Notes under the pieces: generated by a model
What the model was told of the DNA's origin: nothing
Database searches by the model: none
What the model saw: the letters and a program-made list of their open reading frames with translations, nothing else
From: Promethearchaeati archaeon
GTDB taxonomy: Archaea; Asgardarchaeota; Heimdallarchaeia; Heimdallarchaeales; Heimdallarchaeaceae
DNA length: 64,000 nt
Direction of reading: 5' to 3'
NCBI GenBank assembly: GCA_013166775.1
Contig: JABLTJ010000016.1
Coordinates: 1-64,000 of the forward strand
In this document: one piece after another, positions 44,465 to 53,954 of the stretch
Numbering within the stretch: the first letter of the stretch is position 1
Layout: each line of letters starts with the position of its first letter
Program-made: the position numbers and the translations under genes

Positions 44465-44634
44465 AAGCATAACCTTCTGATTTGTTGTATTTACTGGTTT
44501 CGATTTTTTCTTTATAGATAAAAATGTTATCCATTGTAGATATATTTCTCAGCTGATGAAGATTCTTCTTTTGTTTTCAAAATACTCATTATCTTGAGAA
44601 ATCTTTTTCAATTTGTAGCTTTTTGAATAAAACT

Positions 44635-46008
44635 ATGCAACCCCCAGTAGAACCTTTTAAGATTAAAGTAGTAGAACCCGTCAAAATTCCTTCTGAAGAA
44701 AGAAGAAGAGAAGCAATAAGAGAAGCTGGTTTTAATACATTCCTGTTACTATCTGAAGATGTTTTTATCGACCTACTCACAGATTCTGGAACAGCTGCAA
44801 TGTCTGACAATCAATGGGCTGGTATGATGATAGGAGATGAAGCATATGCTGGAAGTAAGAATTTCTACAATCTTGAAAAAGCTGTGCAAGATGTTCTTGG
44901 TTACAAACATCTAGTTCCAACTCATCAAGGTAGAGGAGCTGAACATTTAATGTTCCAACATTTAGTAAAGGATGGACAAATAGTTCCAAGGAACATGTAC
45001 TTTACAACTTCTAAATTACATGTTGAAATTCCAGGTGGGAAAATGGTAGATTCTATCATAGATGAAGCTCATGATCCTGAAAATTTACATCCTTTTAAGG
45101 GAAATATGGACTTCAATAAATTACAAACATACATAGACGATTATGGCCTTGAGAAAATAGCTTTTGTGAGTGTTGAAATGAATGTTAACATGGCTGGAGG
45201 ACAACCTGTATCTATGGAAAATCTTCGAAAGCTAAGAGAATTTTGTGATGATTACAAACTAAAAATCATTTATGATGCAACTCGTTCTAGTGAAAATGCT
45301 TACTTCATTAGAGAAAGAGAAAAAGGCTATGAGGATACTCCTATTATCGAGATTTTAAGAGAGATGATGAGCTACTCTCATGGAAGTGTGTACAGTTCTA
45401 AGAAAGATTGTCTAGTCAATATAGGTGGATTCTTAGCAACAAATGACAAGGAAATATATGAAGCAACCAGAAATATGGTTGTTGTTTATGAAGGTCTTCA
45501 CACATATGGTGGAATGGCTGGACGAGATATGGAAGCAGTAGCTAGAGGTTTGAGGGAAGGTGCTGAATACGATTATCTGAAATACAGAGTAAACCAGGTT
45601 CGTTACTTAGGTGAATTGCTCATGAAAGCAAATGTTCCAATTGTGAAACCAACTGGTGGTCATGCAATTTTTCTCAATGCTCTCAAATTCCTACCTCATC
45701 TAACAAGAGAACAATGGCCAGCTCAAACCTTAGCTGGTGCAATATACGAAGATTCAGCTGTTAGATCCATGGAAAGAGGAGCTGTTTCTAAGGGAAGAGA
45801 TAAAGAAACAGGAGAGAATATTTTTCCTCCTTTGGAATTGGTCCGATTGACAATTCCCAGAAGAGTTTACACAAATACACACATAGAATATACAGCAAAA
45901 TCCATAGTTAATCTATATGAAAAGAGAGACAATATTCCCGGATTGGAAATGGTCTACGAACCAAAATACCTTAGATTCTTCCAGGCAAGATTCGAGCAAA
46001 TAAAATAA
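44635..46008 (+). CDS. tpl: Tyrosine phenol-lyase
   Basis: This PLP enzyme splits L-tyrosine into phenol, pyruvate and ammonia. Counting from the ATG at 44635 the protein has 457 residues. The register matches the Citrobacter enzyme exactly: Tyr71 in DEAYAGS, Thr124 in YFTTS, the PLP lysine Lys257 in SSKKDCLVNIGG, Arg381 in SMERG and Phe448-Phe449 in RFFQARF. Thr124, Arg381 and the Phe pair distinguish tyrosine phenol-lyase from tryptophanase, which has Asp, Ile and His-Phe there. A TTG at 44623 would add four residues. It is divergent from gcvT. The phenol produced would need another route for use or export. Confidence 0.92.
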   Translation: MQPPVEPFKIKVVEPVKIPSEERRREAIREAGFNTFLLLSEDVFIDLLTDSGTAAMSDNQWAGMMIGDEAYAGSKNFYNLEKAVQDVLGYKHLVPTHQGRGAEHLMFQHLVKDGQIVPRNMYFTTSKLHVEIPGGKMVDSIIDEAHDPENLHPFKGNMDFNKLQTYIDDYGLEKIAFVSVEMNVNMAGGQPVSMENLRKLREFCDDYKLKIIYDATRSSENAYFIREREKGYEDTPIIEILREMMSYSHGSVYSSKKDCLVNIGGFLATNDKEIYEATRNMVVVYEGLHTYGGMAGRDMEAVARGLREGAEYDYLKYRVNQVRYLGELLMKANVPIVKPTGGHAIFLNALKFLPHLTREQWPAQTLAGAIYEDSAVRSMERGAVSKGRDKETGENIFPPLELVRLTIPRRVYTNTHIEYTAKSIVNLYEKRDNIPGLEMVYEPKYLRFFQARFEQIK

Positions 46009-46042
46009 TAAAAAACAAGATTTGAGCTATTTCTAAATTGAA

Positions 46043-47419
46043 CTAATAGCTGAATCTATATCTTTTGCTTTTTCCTCTATGACTATCCATAAAGATTTTT
46101 TCTCCATCAAGTCCCTCCACAAATTCCATTTCTTGCCCTGGTGAAGCAAATGGAAATTCTTTTGGGGCAACAAACTTATGTCCTTCTTTATGATCATAAG
46201 TTGCCATAAATTCTACTGGATTTTCATCTCGTGGACCAAGGCCAACTAATTTAGGTCCTATCTGACTGAAAAGTGAAATACCCCAATCTGAAGAATAAAA
46301 TCCAATAATATCTTTAAAATCAGGAACTGGTTTATCTTTTTCAAGTTTGAATTTTTCCTTTTCCTTTTTCAAATGAGCTAGTATTCCGTTGATCCCTAAT
46401 GCAAGAGTTACAGCTGGACCATCAACTGCATTTGTAAGTACAACTATGACAACCTTGTCTTTTTGGGAGAGTCCAGATTGTGTAATAAACCCTGGATAAC
46501 CACCACCATGTCCAACAATTTTAGTAGTTTCTATTTTACCTCCTTTTGCTTCTAGGATACCGAAACCTATTCCCCTATCAACTGTTTTATCTTTAAATTG
46601 AACTCTTTGCATTTCACGTTTTATGTAATCTGGGAATAGAACATCGTTTTCGAAGATGTGAGCTCTATAAAACTTGATTAAATCTTCAACATTGCTACTT
46701 AATCCGGTAGCAGAATGCATTATTTTAGCAGGTGTGTGCTTGGCAGTTTCTCTCTCCTTTCTTGGAAATTTGATTTTATGTCCAGTAGCATGTCTAGGTA
46801 GGTTGGTTTCATCGATATCAACAATTGTGTTCTTCATCTCCAAAGGATCAAAAATTTCTTTTTGTATATATTCAGCGTAGCTTTGACCTGAAACAGCCTC
46901 TATTACCTGACCAAGGACTGTAAATCCAAAATTCGAATACTTTACTAATTCACTAGTCCCAAAAAAACTTATTCCTTCTAGTGTTTGAGATTTTATCTCT
47001 TCAATTCCTGGGAATTCTAGAGTACTCCAATGAGCAGTTTTTCCATCACGCGTCATACCACTTGTATGTGTAAGTAAATGTCGAATTCGTACTTGTTGTA
47101 GGTTCTTATCGTTTTCAGAAGAAAACCATGGTAGATGTTTGGAAACTTTATCATCTATTGATAGTTTTTCTTCATGATAGAGTTTCATAATAGCAGTCGC
47201 AGTAAACAATTTAGAATGTGAAGCAATACGAAATAGATGTTGATCCGTCAACTTTGTTTTTTCCTCTAAATTTGCATAACCATATTCTCTCTTGAAAATA
47301 ATTTCATCTTCAACAAAAATCCCCACTGCTACACCCGGAATCTCTTTAAAATAAACCTGAAAATCAAGCCAGTTATCTATAAGATGTAGAGCTTGCTTAA
47401 ACATCTCTTTCTTAGACAT
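46043..47419 (-). CDS. Serine beta-lactamase-like protein (class C / DD-peptidase fold)
   Basis: This 458-residue serine hydrolase belongs to the penicillin-binding-protein-like family of the type widespread in Archaea. The active-site SxxK motif is SHSK (about 68-71), the tyrosine motif is YSN (about 160-162) and the third motif is GHGGGYPG (about 311-318), in place of KTG. A C-terminal beta-rich domain (about 370-458) is present. No signal peptide is seen, so it is probably cytosolic. Since archaea lack peptidoglycan, an esterase or peptidase role is more likely than antibiotic resistance. It converges with the tyrosine phenol-lyase gene. Confidence 0.88.
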   Translation of the reverse strand: MSKKEMFKQALHLIDNWLDFQVYFKEIPGVAVGIFVEDEIIFKREYGYANLEEKTKLTDQHLFRIASHSKLFTATAIMKLYHEEKLSIDDKVSKHLPWFSSENDKNLQQVRIRHLLTHTSGMTRDGKTAHWSTLEFPGIEEIKSQTLEGISFFGTSELVKYSNFGFTVLGQVIEAVSGQSYAEYIQKEIFDPLEMKNTIVDIDETNLPRHATGHKIKFPRKERETAKHTPAKIMHSATGLSSNVEDLIKFYRAHIFENDVLFPDYIKREMQRVQFKDKTVDRGIGFGILEAKGGKIETTKIVGHGGGYPGFITQSGLSQKDKVVIVVLTNAVDGPAVTLALGINGILAHLKKEKEKFKLEKDKPVPDFKDIIGFYSSDWGISLFSQIGPKLVGLGPRDENPVEFMATYDHKEGHKFVAPKEFPFASPGQEMEFVEGLDGEKIFMDSHRGKSKRYRFSY

Positions 47420-47450
47420 AACTTGAAAAAGAACAGTACATTAAAAACTA

Positions 47451-48404
47451 TTATTGTCTCTCATTTTTTTTATTTAACGCGAGGATGGAAATGAATTCAT
47501 AAATAATGTTAGAGGCTAATAACGATGTGATTTCAGAAGGATCAAAAGAAGGTAAAACTTCTACAAGATCGAATCCAGTAAAGTTCAATCCTTCCAATCC
47601 CCTTACAAGCTTAAGTGTTTCCCCACTTGTGAACCCCCCAATTTCTGGTGTTCCTGTTCCTGGAGCATAGGCAGGATCTACAAAATCAATATCAAAGGTA
47701 AGAAACACCTTTGTGCTTCCTATTCTATTCTTGATTCTTTCTATAGTTTTTTCGATACTGCTTTCTCTTATTTCTTCAGTTGTTATTACCTCAAAACCTA
47801 ACTCTTTAGGAATTTTCAGATGGTTTTCCGAGTAAATTGATCCACGTAATCCAACTTGAATAGAATGGTCAGCATCTAGAAGATTTTCTTCAACAGCTCT
47901 TCGAAAGGGTGTTCCATGATTATATGGTTTACCAAAATACTCATCCACTGTGTCGCTATGGGAGTCGAAGTGTAACAAACTCACAGGTCCATGCTTTTTA
48001 ACCACAGCTCTTAATTCTGGCAAGGTGATTGCATGATCTCCTCCTAAAAGAATCGGAACTACACCTGCATCAACAATAGGAAGGAGGTTTTCTTCAATTC
48101 TCTTATATCCTTCTTCTATATACCCTGGAACAACAGGTAAATCTCCAAAATCTATACCTGAGAGATATTCAAAAGGACTGATGTTCAAAACTGGGTTATG
48201 GTGCCTAAGTAAAGCTGATACTTTTCTAATTGCAGCTGGTCCCTCTCTTTGTCCTGTCCTAAAAGATGCTCCTGCGTCTGAAGGCACACCTATAATTGCA
48301 AAATCAACTCCTTTAAGTTTCTTAATATATGGTAATCTCATGAACGTTTTAATTCCTGAAAATCTGGGGTATTTTATAGGATCAACTGGCTTATATTTAT
48401 TCAT
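47451..48404 (-). CDS. Agmatinase/ureohydrolase-family enzyme, candidate formimidoylglutamase
   Basis: This manganese hydrolase of the arginase-agmatinase superfamily has 317 residues. Metal-ligand motifs are GGDHAIT, HFDSHSDT and the DIDFVDP aspartates, followed by APGTGTPEIGG. The sequence is nearest in style to agmatinase and guanidinobutyrase. Histidine degradation in this window lacks another gene for the last step (formimino-glutamate to glutamate), so this protein is a candidate HutG, but the gene neighbourhood does not prove it. I chose the ATG at 48404, with GTGAT five bases upstream; an upstream TTG and another ATG are possible. Confidence 0.9.
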   Translation of the reverse strand: MNKYKPVDPIKYPRFSGIKTFMRLPYIKKLKGVDFAIIGVPSDAGASFRTGQREGPAAIRKVSALLRHHNPVLNISPFEYLSGIDFGDLPVVPGYIEEGYKRIEENLLPIVDAGVVPILLGGDHAITLPELRAVVKKHGPVSLLHFDSHSDTVDEYFGKPYNHGTPFRRAVEENLLDADHSIQVGLRGSIYSENHLKIPKELGFEVITTEEIRESSIEKTIERIKNRIGSTKVFLTFDIDFVDPAYAPGTGTPEIGGFTSGETLKLVRGLEGLNFTGFDLVEVLPSFDPSEITSLLASNIIYEFISILALNKKNERQ

Positions 48405-48532
48405 CATCAATCACTTAATACAAAATAAGATAATTTTTCTTACTTATATAATATTCGAGAAATCTGAGATTAGAATAAGATTAAAGAAAAGAAAATTAAA
48501 GATGAGTTTAATAGCTCATCCCTATTACATTG

Positions 48533-49891
48533 CTATTTTTGTCTTCTTAATATTTTTCGAGAGATCATCTCTAAAGCTTGAGTAACAGGATAAATAGTTT
48601 CATTTACTGCTGGTGCATAACACAAATCAGCTTCAAGTAATTCTTGGAAAGTCATTTCACTTTGCAATCCCATGGATACTACATTCAAATTATCTGTTAT
48701 TGAATCAGGACCAATAGCTTGAGCTCCAAGTAATTTTCCAGTATTCTTGTCAGCAAGAATTTTGAAGTGAAGTTCAACAGCATCAGGCATATATGGTGGT
48801 TTATTATGTGTTTTAATCTTAGCTGAAACCACTTCAAAACCTGCATCTTCTGCAGCTTTCTTAATAAGACCTACAGATCCAACTCGAAGATCTATGTATG
48901 GTACTATGAAATTATTCATTGTTCCTGGGAACTTTAGAGTTCCTGGTCTAGCAATGGTCATAGCAGCTACTCTTGCCATTCGAACACAGCAAGTTGCTAG
49001 AGCTGAATTGATAGGTTTCTTTGAAACTAAATGAGTTGTTTCAGCACAATCTCCAACAGCGATTATATTAGGATCTGAAGTTTTCAATTCATCATCTGTT
49101 ACAATTGCACCAGATTCACCAATTTCTAATCCTGCTTCTTGTGCTAAAGTTACTTCTGGTTTTACACCTGTAGCTGCGACAACAAAATCACATTCAAAAT
49201 CTCCTTGATCTGTTGTGACTTTAGTAGCCATACCTTTTTCATCAAGAACAATTTCGTTTATTCCTACTCCAATAACGAACTTCAGTTTAGGTAGTCTTTC
49301 TTCAAGAATTTTTACTGTATCATCTGCATAATCTGGATCTACAAGCAGACGCATAATCCTAGATCTTGCTAGAACAACAGTTTCGATACCCCTATGAGCA
49401 AGTTCTGTAGCAACTTCAAGCCCAATTGCAGAAGCCCCTACAACCGCAACTTTAGAAGCTGTTGCAGCAGCTTCACGAATCATTGCTGAATCTTCAATCC
49501 ATTTTAGTGCATAAACGTTTTTACCATTAGCTCCAGGGATTGGAGGACGTTTAGCTTTAGAACCAATACAGAGGACTAGATAATCATATTCAACCTCAAA
49601 AATCTCATCATTCTCAAGATTCTTTACACTAACTTTCTTATTCTGACGATCAATTTTGAGAGCTTCATGACGACGTAAGAAGTTTATTTTCATCATCTGA
49701 TAATTCATAGATTCAATCAGAGGACTTTCATCTTCCCACAACCCACCAATCGCATAAGGCATAGCACAAGGATGATATGCATCGTAATTCTTCTTATCAA
49801 TTACTGTAATTTCTGCATTTCTATCCCATGCACGGAGTGTGGTAGCTGAGGTCCAACCAGAGGAACCATGTCCGATATATACAACTTTCAT
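48533..49891 (-). CDS. NADH oxidase/CoA-disulfide reductase-like flavoprotein
   Basis: This FAD- and NAD(P)H-dependent oxidoreductase of the CoA-disulfide reductase/NADH oxidase group has 452 residues. An N-terminal FAD strand (VVYIGHGSSGW) is followed by the redox cysteine in YHPCAMPYAIGG (about 43). The NAD loop VVGASAIGLEVA is at about 160-171 and the second FAD motif IIAVGDCAETTH at about 279-290. The typical C-terminal dimerisation domain is present. I chose the ATG at 49891, which starts the FAD strand; an upstream in-frame start would add 22 residues that do not fit. It probably reduces CoA-disulfide, polysulfide or oxygen. Confidence 0.88.
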   Translation of the reverse strand: MKVVYIGHGSSGWTSATTLRAWDRNAEITVIDKKNYDAYHPCAMPYAIGGLWEDESPLIESMNYQMMKINFLRRHEALKIDRQNKKVSVKNLENDEIFEVEYDYLVLCIGSKAKRPPIPGANGKNVYALKWIEDSAMIREAAATASKVAVVGASAIGLEVATELAHRGIETVVLARSRIMRLLVDPDYADDTVKILEERLPKLKFVIGVGINEIVLDEKGMATKVTTDQGDFECDFVVAATGVKPEVTLAQEAGLEIGESGAIVTDDELKTSDPNIIAVGDCAETTHLVSKKPINSALATCCVRMARVAAMTIARPGTLKFPGTMNNFIVPYIDLRVGSVGLIKKAAEDAGFEVVSAKIKTHNKPPYMPDAVELHFKILADKNTGKLLGAQAIGPDSITDNLNVVSMGLQSEMTFQELLEADLCYAPAVNETIYPVTQALEMISRKILRRQK

Positions 49892-49950
49892 GAACGAAAA
49901 CAGAGGAAGATAATTTATTAAAGTTACTAAAGGTAAGAATACATCCTTCT

Positions 49951-50667
49951 TTACCAAGGTACTTCATTTCCTTGCCAATCGTAAAACTTGCCTGTATCTT
50001 CAATTTTCAAAGATTCAATAACGCTGATCATCCCACTAATGGACTCATCTGGCATCAAAGGAGCTTTTTCTGTATATTCCATTGAGGTCTTCACCCAACC
50101 TGGGTGCAAAGAAACAACAATCACTCCAGAATTATCCAATTCAACTGAGAGCGCTTTAGTAATCATGTTTAATGCGGCTTTACTTGAGCTATAACTGTAC
50201 CCACTACCTTTTCTCCTTTTTCTAGCTATACTCCCGCTGACTGAGGAGATATTGACTATAATCGGATTTTCAGCTTTCTTCAACATAGGAAGGAACCTAA
50301 CAGCCATCATTAAAGGAGCTACTGTATTTATTTGGAAAATGTTGCTGAAGTCTTCTTTTTGAATATTCTCTAAGGAATCACTAAATTTTTCTCCACCAAA
50401 TCTAACACCAGCATTGTTGATTAAGATATCCAGTTTATCCATAAAACTAGTCATTTGCTTGTATAATTTACCTCGCTCTTCTTCACTACTAACATCTAAT
50501 TCAGGGACAATTATCCTTCCTGAGTGCTTATCTCTCAGTTCCTGTAATTGAACTGCTGCTCCAGGTCTCCTGCATGATGCAATAACATAATCACCTCTCT
50601 CAAGAAACTGTCTAGTAAATTCCAATCCTAATCCACTATTGCTCCCTGTTATCAAAATCCTCTTCAT
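49951..50667 (-). CDS. Short-chain dehydrogenase/reductase
   Basis: This 238-residue Rossmann-fold oxidoreductase has the cofactor loop TGSNSGLG (about 7-14), the NNAG motif (about 89-92) and the catalytic Ser and Tyr-x-x-x-Lys (SYSSSKAALN, about 160-169). An arginine after the first strand (SCRRPG) suggests NADP preference. I chose the ATG at 50667, beginning the first strand with no leader; an upstream TTG is possible. It ends 60 bases upstream of the flavoprotein gene on the same strand. The substrate is unknown. Confidence 0.93.
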   Translation of the reverse strand: MKRILITGSNSGLGLEFTRQFLERGDYVIASCRRPGAAVQLQELRDKHSGRIIVPELDVSSEEERGKLYKQMTSFMDKLDILINNAGVRFGGEKFSDSLENIQKEDFSNIFQINTVAPLMMAVRFLPMLKKAENPIIVNISSVSGSIARKRRKGSGYSYSSSKAALNMITKALSVELDNSGVIVVSLHPGWVKTSMEYTEKAPLMPDESISGMISVIESLKIEDTGKFYDWQGNEVPW

Positions 50668-50775
50668 CTTAAACAAATTAATGCTCTTCTCTTATTATTT
50701 TTGTGTTATTCCCTTCAAAACTTATTAAAGTCAGAAAAGACATAGTATTCATTTAGTAAGGTTTTATACTTGAAG

Positions 50776-51987
50776 ATGAATGTAAAGCAAGCAACCTCTG
50801 TCAGAGATCTTTGTACAAATTGTGCTTATTGTAAGAGTGCAATAAAATGTCCTGGTGAATTGTATTGTGTAGCGTGTGGAGCTTGTATAGAAGCTTGTCC
50901 TCAATCTGCAAGGATTTTTATTGAAACAGAGAAAGAAGTAGAAAAATATAATCTGTTAATTGACGGAGATATATATACTGTTTTAGAGAATCAAACAATT
51001 CTCAAGGTTCTTGAATCTCTCGGATACAAAATATCATCCCATTCCCATGATGCGCAAATTTATGCTCCCTGCAAAACAGGCGGTTGTTGGTCCTGTGCTG
51101 TTCTAGTGAATGGTGAGCTTAAGCCATCTTGTATCACTCCTATTGAAGATGGTATGGAAATTGTTACAGATATAGACAATATTACTCCAATGCGAATTGT
51201 TTCAGGTTTCCAAGGGCATCATGTTGGAGGAGTTGGTACTCCGAAAAATATTGAAATTACAAGTCCTTTCGGATATATAGAAGTTGCGTGTTTCACATCA
51301 GGCTGTCTTTACAGGTGCCCAACTTGTCAGAACTGGCAAGTAGCCTATCTTTCTAACTCTGAAGCTCTAACTCCAAAAGTAGCAGCTAGAAAGCTTACTG
51401 AAGTGAGAAAACAATACAGAGTTAACAGAATGGCAATTAGCGGAGGAGAATCAACATTGAATCGAAAATGGCTTGTTAGTCTTGTTTCCAACTTGAAATT
51501 CCTCAATCCTGACTCATTAGCTAGAATTCATGTTGATACTAATGCATCAATACTAACTCCTGATTATATTGATGAGTTAGTTAATGCAGGACTAACAGAC
51601 ATTGGACCTGATCTGAAAGGGAATTCCGTTGAAACCTTTATGAAAATAACTAATCTAAAAGATCAAGAACTAGCTAAGAGATATTTTGATACGAGTTGGA
51701 ATGCAGTAAAATATATTCTAGATAATCATTACGGGAAAATATTCATGGGTGTTGGATTACCCTTTAATAAAGAATTCATGACTCTTACAGAACTTGAAGA
51801 AATGGGTAATAAATTAGCAAATTGGGAACCAGATTTACAAGTTACAGTTTTAGATTATCGTCCAGAATTTCGAGCACAGCATATTGAACGTCCATCAGTA
51901 CATCTTATGAAGAATGTTAAGGAAATTTTAAGCAGCACAGGATTAACTAGCGTAATCTGTCAATCAATATATGGACACATTAAATAG
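50776..51987 (+). CDS. Radical SAM protein with N-terminal ferredoxin domains
   Basis: This 403-residue iron-sulfur protein is unusually rich in clusters. An N-terminal cysteine cluster (Cys13, 16, 19, 25) precedes a 4Fe-4S ferredoxin motif CVACGACIEACP (31-42). A [2Fe-2S] plant-type domain spans about 55-135, with Cys99, 104, 107 and 119. The radical SAM motif is C177-x3-C181-x2-C184 in SGCLYRCPTCQNW, and ISGGE is the SAM glycine motif. The fold of the SAM part resembles pyruvate formate-lyase activase or AmmeMemoRadiSam proteins. I prefer the ATG at 50776; a TTG six bases upstream is possible. Urocanase follows by 56 bases on the same strand, so they may be co-transcribed. Confidence 0.85.
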   Translation: MNVKQATSVRDLCTNCAYCKSAIKCPGELYCVACGACIEACPQSARIFIETEKEVEKYNLLIDGDIYTVLENQTILKVLESLGYKISSHSHDAQIYAPCKTGGCWSCAVLVNGELKPSCITPIEDGMEIVTDIDNITPMRIVSGFQGHHVGGVGTPKNIEITSPFGYIEVACFTSGCLYRCPTCQNWQVAYLSNSEALTPKVAARKLTEVRKQYRVNRMAISGGESTLNRKWLVSLVSNLKFLNPDSLARIHVDTNASILTPDYIDELVNAGLTDIGPDLKGNSVETFMKITNLKDQELAKRYFDTSWNAVKYILDNHYGKIFMGVGLPFNKEFMTLTELEEMGNKLANWEPDLQVTVLDYRPEFRAQHIERPSVHLMKNVKEILSSTGLTSVICQSIYGHIK

Positions 51988-52043
51988 TAAACTTTTTGAA
52001 AACTAAATTTCTGCTTAAAATAGTGCAGTAAAAAGGTGTACCA

Positions 52044-53933
52044 ATGGTTTTTAGGAATAAGATGGAAGAAATAATCGAAGGAAAACATCGATTACCAGAA
52101 GATGAAAGGCTAAAAATGGAATATAAACCCGATAAGATTCCCCCACTTCCAGAAGGAGAAGAAGCTCTTAAACCTTCAACAAAAGCAGGATGGGAAACCG
52201 AATCAATTATTAGAGCAATGATCTCAAATCTACACAATGGTAGAAACTGGGAAAAGTTGTACATTTATGGAGGATCAGGGAAAGTTGCAAGAGATTGGAA
52301 ATCCTTCTACGAGACAATTGATTTGTTAAAGTCTCTTGATTCTAATGAAACATTATTCTTGCAATCAGGCGTACCTTATGGAAAGATGCAGACAACTCGA
52401 TGGGCTCCTAGATGTGTAATAACGAATAGCGTTATTGTTCCTCATTGGACACCAAATTTTGAAGAGTTTGTTGCAGCAGGACTTTCAGTTTATGGGCAAA
52501 TGACAGCTGGTTCTTTTATATTCATAGGTCTTCAAGGTATTATTCAAGGGACTTATGAAACAATTGCGGCTGCAATTAAAACTGCTGAGAAGAAACCTTC
52601 TTACAAGCAATTATCAAAGTTTGAGAAAAAACTCATAGTTACAGCTGGACTTGGATTAATGAGTGGAGCTCAACCTTTAGCTGCTAAAATGTGTGGTAAA
52701 ATCTGTATAATAGCAGAAGTAAATCCTAACCTAATTGACAGAATGTATAACACTGGAAGGGATCAAGGAGCGCCTTATTTAGATTACAAAACTGAATCTA
52801 TAGAGGAAGCAATACAAATAGCTCAAGAAGCTTCAGAGAAGGATGAAGCAGTTTCCATCGGAATTCTCTGTAATGCAATTGAACTCTTACAACATCTTAT
52901 AGATAATAATATTACTCCACTTGTTCTGACAGATCAAACCTCAGCTCATGATTTACTGAATGGTTATTATCCTGTAGGAATTTCTTATGATGAGGCTGAC
53001 ATCCTAAGGGTTGAAAGCCCAGAAGAGTATCTTGAGAGATCAAGAAGAACAGTTGTTAAGCATGTAAATCAAATGGTAGAGTTAAATAAGAGAGGTGCTG
53101 AAACTTTCGATTATGGAAATAATATTAGACAACAAGCATATGAACTTGGAGTAAAGGATGCATTTGATTACTCTGGGTTTGTTTTGGAATATGTTAGACC
53201 TCTCTTCTGTGAAGGAAAAGGACCATTCAGGTGGATGGCACTTAGTAACGATCCTGAAGATATTAGAACTACAGATAAATATGCAAAGAAACTATTCTAT
53301 GATGATTCACAACTAGTTAATTGGCTTGAGTTAGCAGATAAATACATACCTTTTGAAAAAGGATTACCCGCTAGAGTTTTCTGGGCTGGATTTATCGGAA
53401 GAGCTGCATTTGGGATGCTAATGAACAAACTTGTTGCTGATGGTGAACTCAAAGCTCCAGTAGTAATAGGAAGAGATCATCTAGATGGTGGAAGTGTTGC
53501 TTCACCTAATCGTGAAACAGAAGGCATGATAGACGGTAGTGACGCAATTGGAGATTATGCTGTTATTAATCTAATGGGAAATGCTTTATCTGGTGCAACA
53601 TGGGTTTCTTATCATGGTGGAGGGGGTGTCGGAGTTGGCTATTCTCTTCATGCTGGACAAGTAATACTTGCTGATGGTACCCGCCTTTCACAAGAAAGAT
53701 TGTTTAGAGTATTAACTTGGGATCCATTAAGTGCTGTTTTACGACATGCTGCAGCTGGTTATGAGAAGGCAATATCAATAGGCGAAAAACATGATTTGGT
53801 TATCCCTGGAAAGAACAACAACAAGGTCTTTGACTATCTAAAATTGTACAATCATATAATTAAACTAGTGAAAGAAAGAACAGGATTAGATTTATTCCCA
53901 TACAAAGAAAAACTGGAAATAAATCTGTTGTAG
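52044..53933 (+). CDS. hutU: Urocanate hydratase
   Basis: Urocanase converts urocanate to imidazolonepropionate using tightly bound NAD as electrophile, the second step of histidine degradation. The protein has 629 residues, longer than the bacterial 555 or so. Visible family motifs are YGGSGKVARDW near the start, LFLQSGVPYG, NSVIVPHW, GLSVYGQMTAGS, QGIIQGTYET, GRDHLDGGSVASPNRETE and SYHGGGGVGVGYSLHAG. The extra length lies mainly at the N-terminus. GGTGT precedes the ATG by four bases; an ATG at 52062 is an alternative. It lies 26 kb from HutI and 30 kb from HutH. Confidence 0.93.
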   Translation: MVFRNKMEEIIEGKHRLPEDERLKMEYKPDKIPPLPEGEEALKPSTKAGWETESIIRAMISNLHNGRNWEKLYIYGGSGKVARDWKSFYETIDLLKSLDSNETLFLQSGVPYGKMQTTRWAPRCVITNSVIVPHWTPNFEEFVAAGLSVYGQMTAGSFIFIGLQGIIQGTYETIAAAIKTAEKKPSYKQLSKFEKKLIVTAGLGLMSGAQPLAAKMCGKICIIAEVNPNLIDRMYNTGRDQGAPYLDYKTESIEEAIQIAQEASEKDEAVSIGILCNAIELLQHLIDNNITPLVLTDQTSAHDLLNGYYPVGISYDEADILRVESPEEYLERSRRTVVKHVNQMVELNKRGAETFDYGNNIRQQAYELGVKDAFDYSGFVLEYVRPLFCEGKGPFRWMALSNDPEDIRTTDKYAKKLFYDDSQLVNWLELADKYIPFEKGLPARVFWAGFIGRAAFGMLMNKLVADGELKAPVVIGRDHLDGGSVASPNRETEGMIDGSDAIGDYAVINLMGNALSGATWVSYHGGGGVGVGYSLHAGQVILADGTRLSQERLFRVLTWDPLSAVLRHAAAGYEKAISIGEKHDLVIPGKNNNKVFDYLKLYNHIIKLVKERTGLDLFPYKEKLEINLL

Positions 53934-53954
53934 AATCTAAAAACGTGATAACAA

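Noticed and set aside
44635..46008. Annotation as tryptophanase
   Set aside because: Thr124, Arg381 and Phe448-449 are phenol-lyase residues; tryptophanase has Asp, Ile and His-Phe at these positions.
46043..47419. Antibiotic-resistance beta-lactamase
   Set aside because: It has SHSK, YSN and HGG motifs, no signal peptide and an archaeal setting; the fold is shared by many esterases and peptidases.
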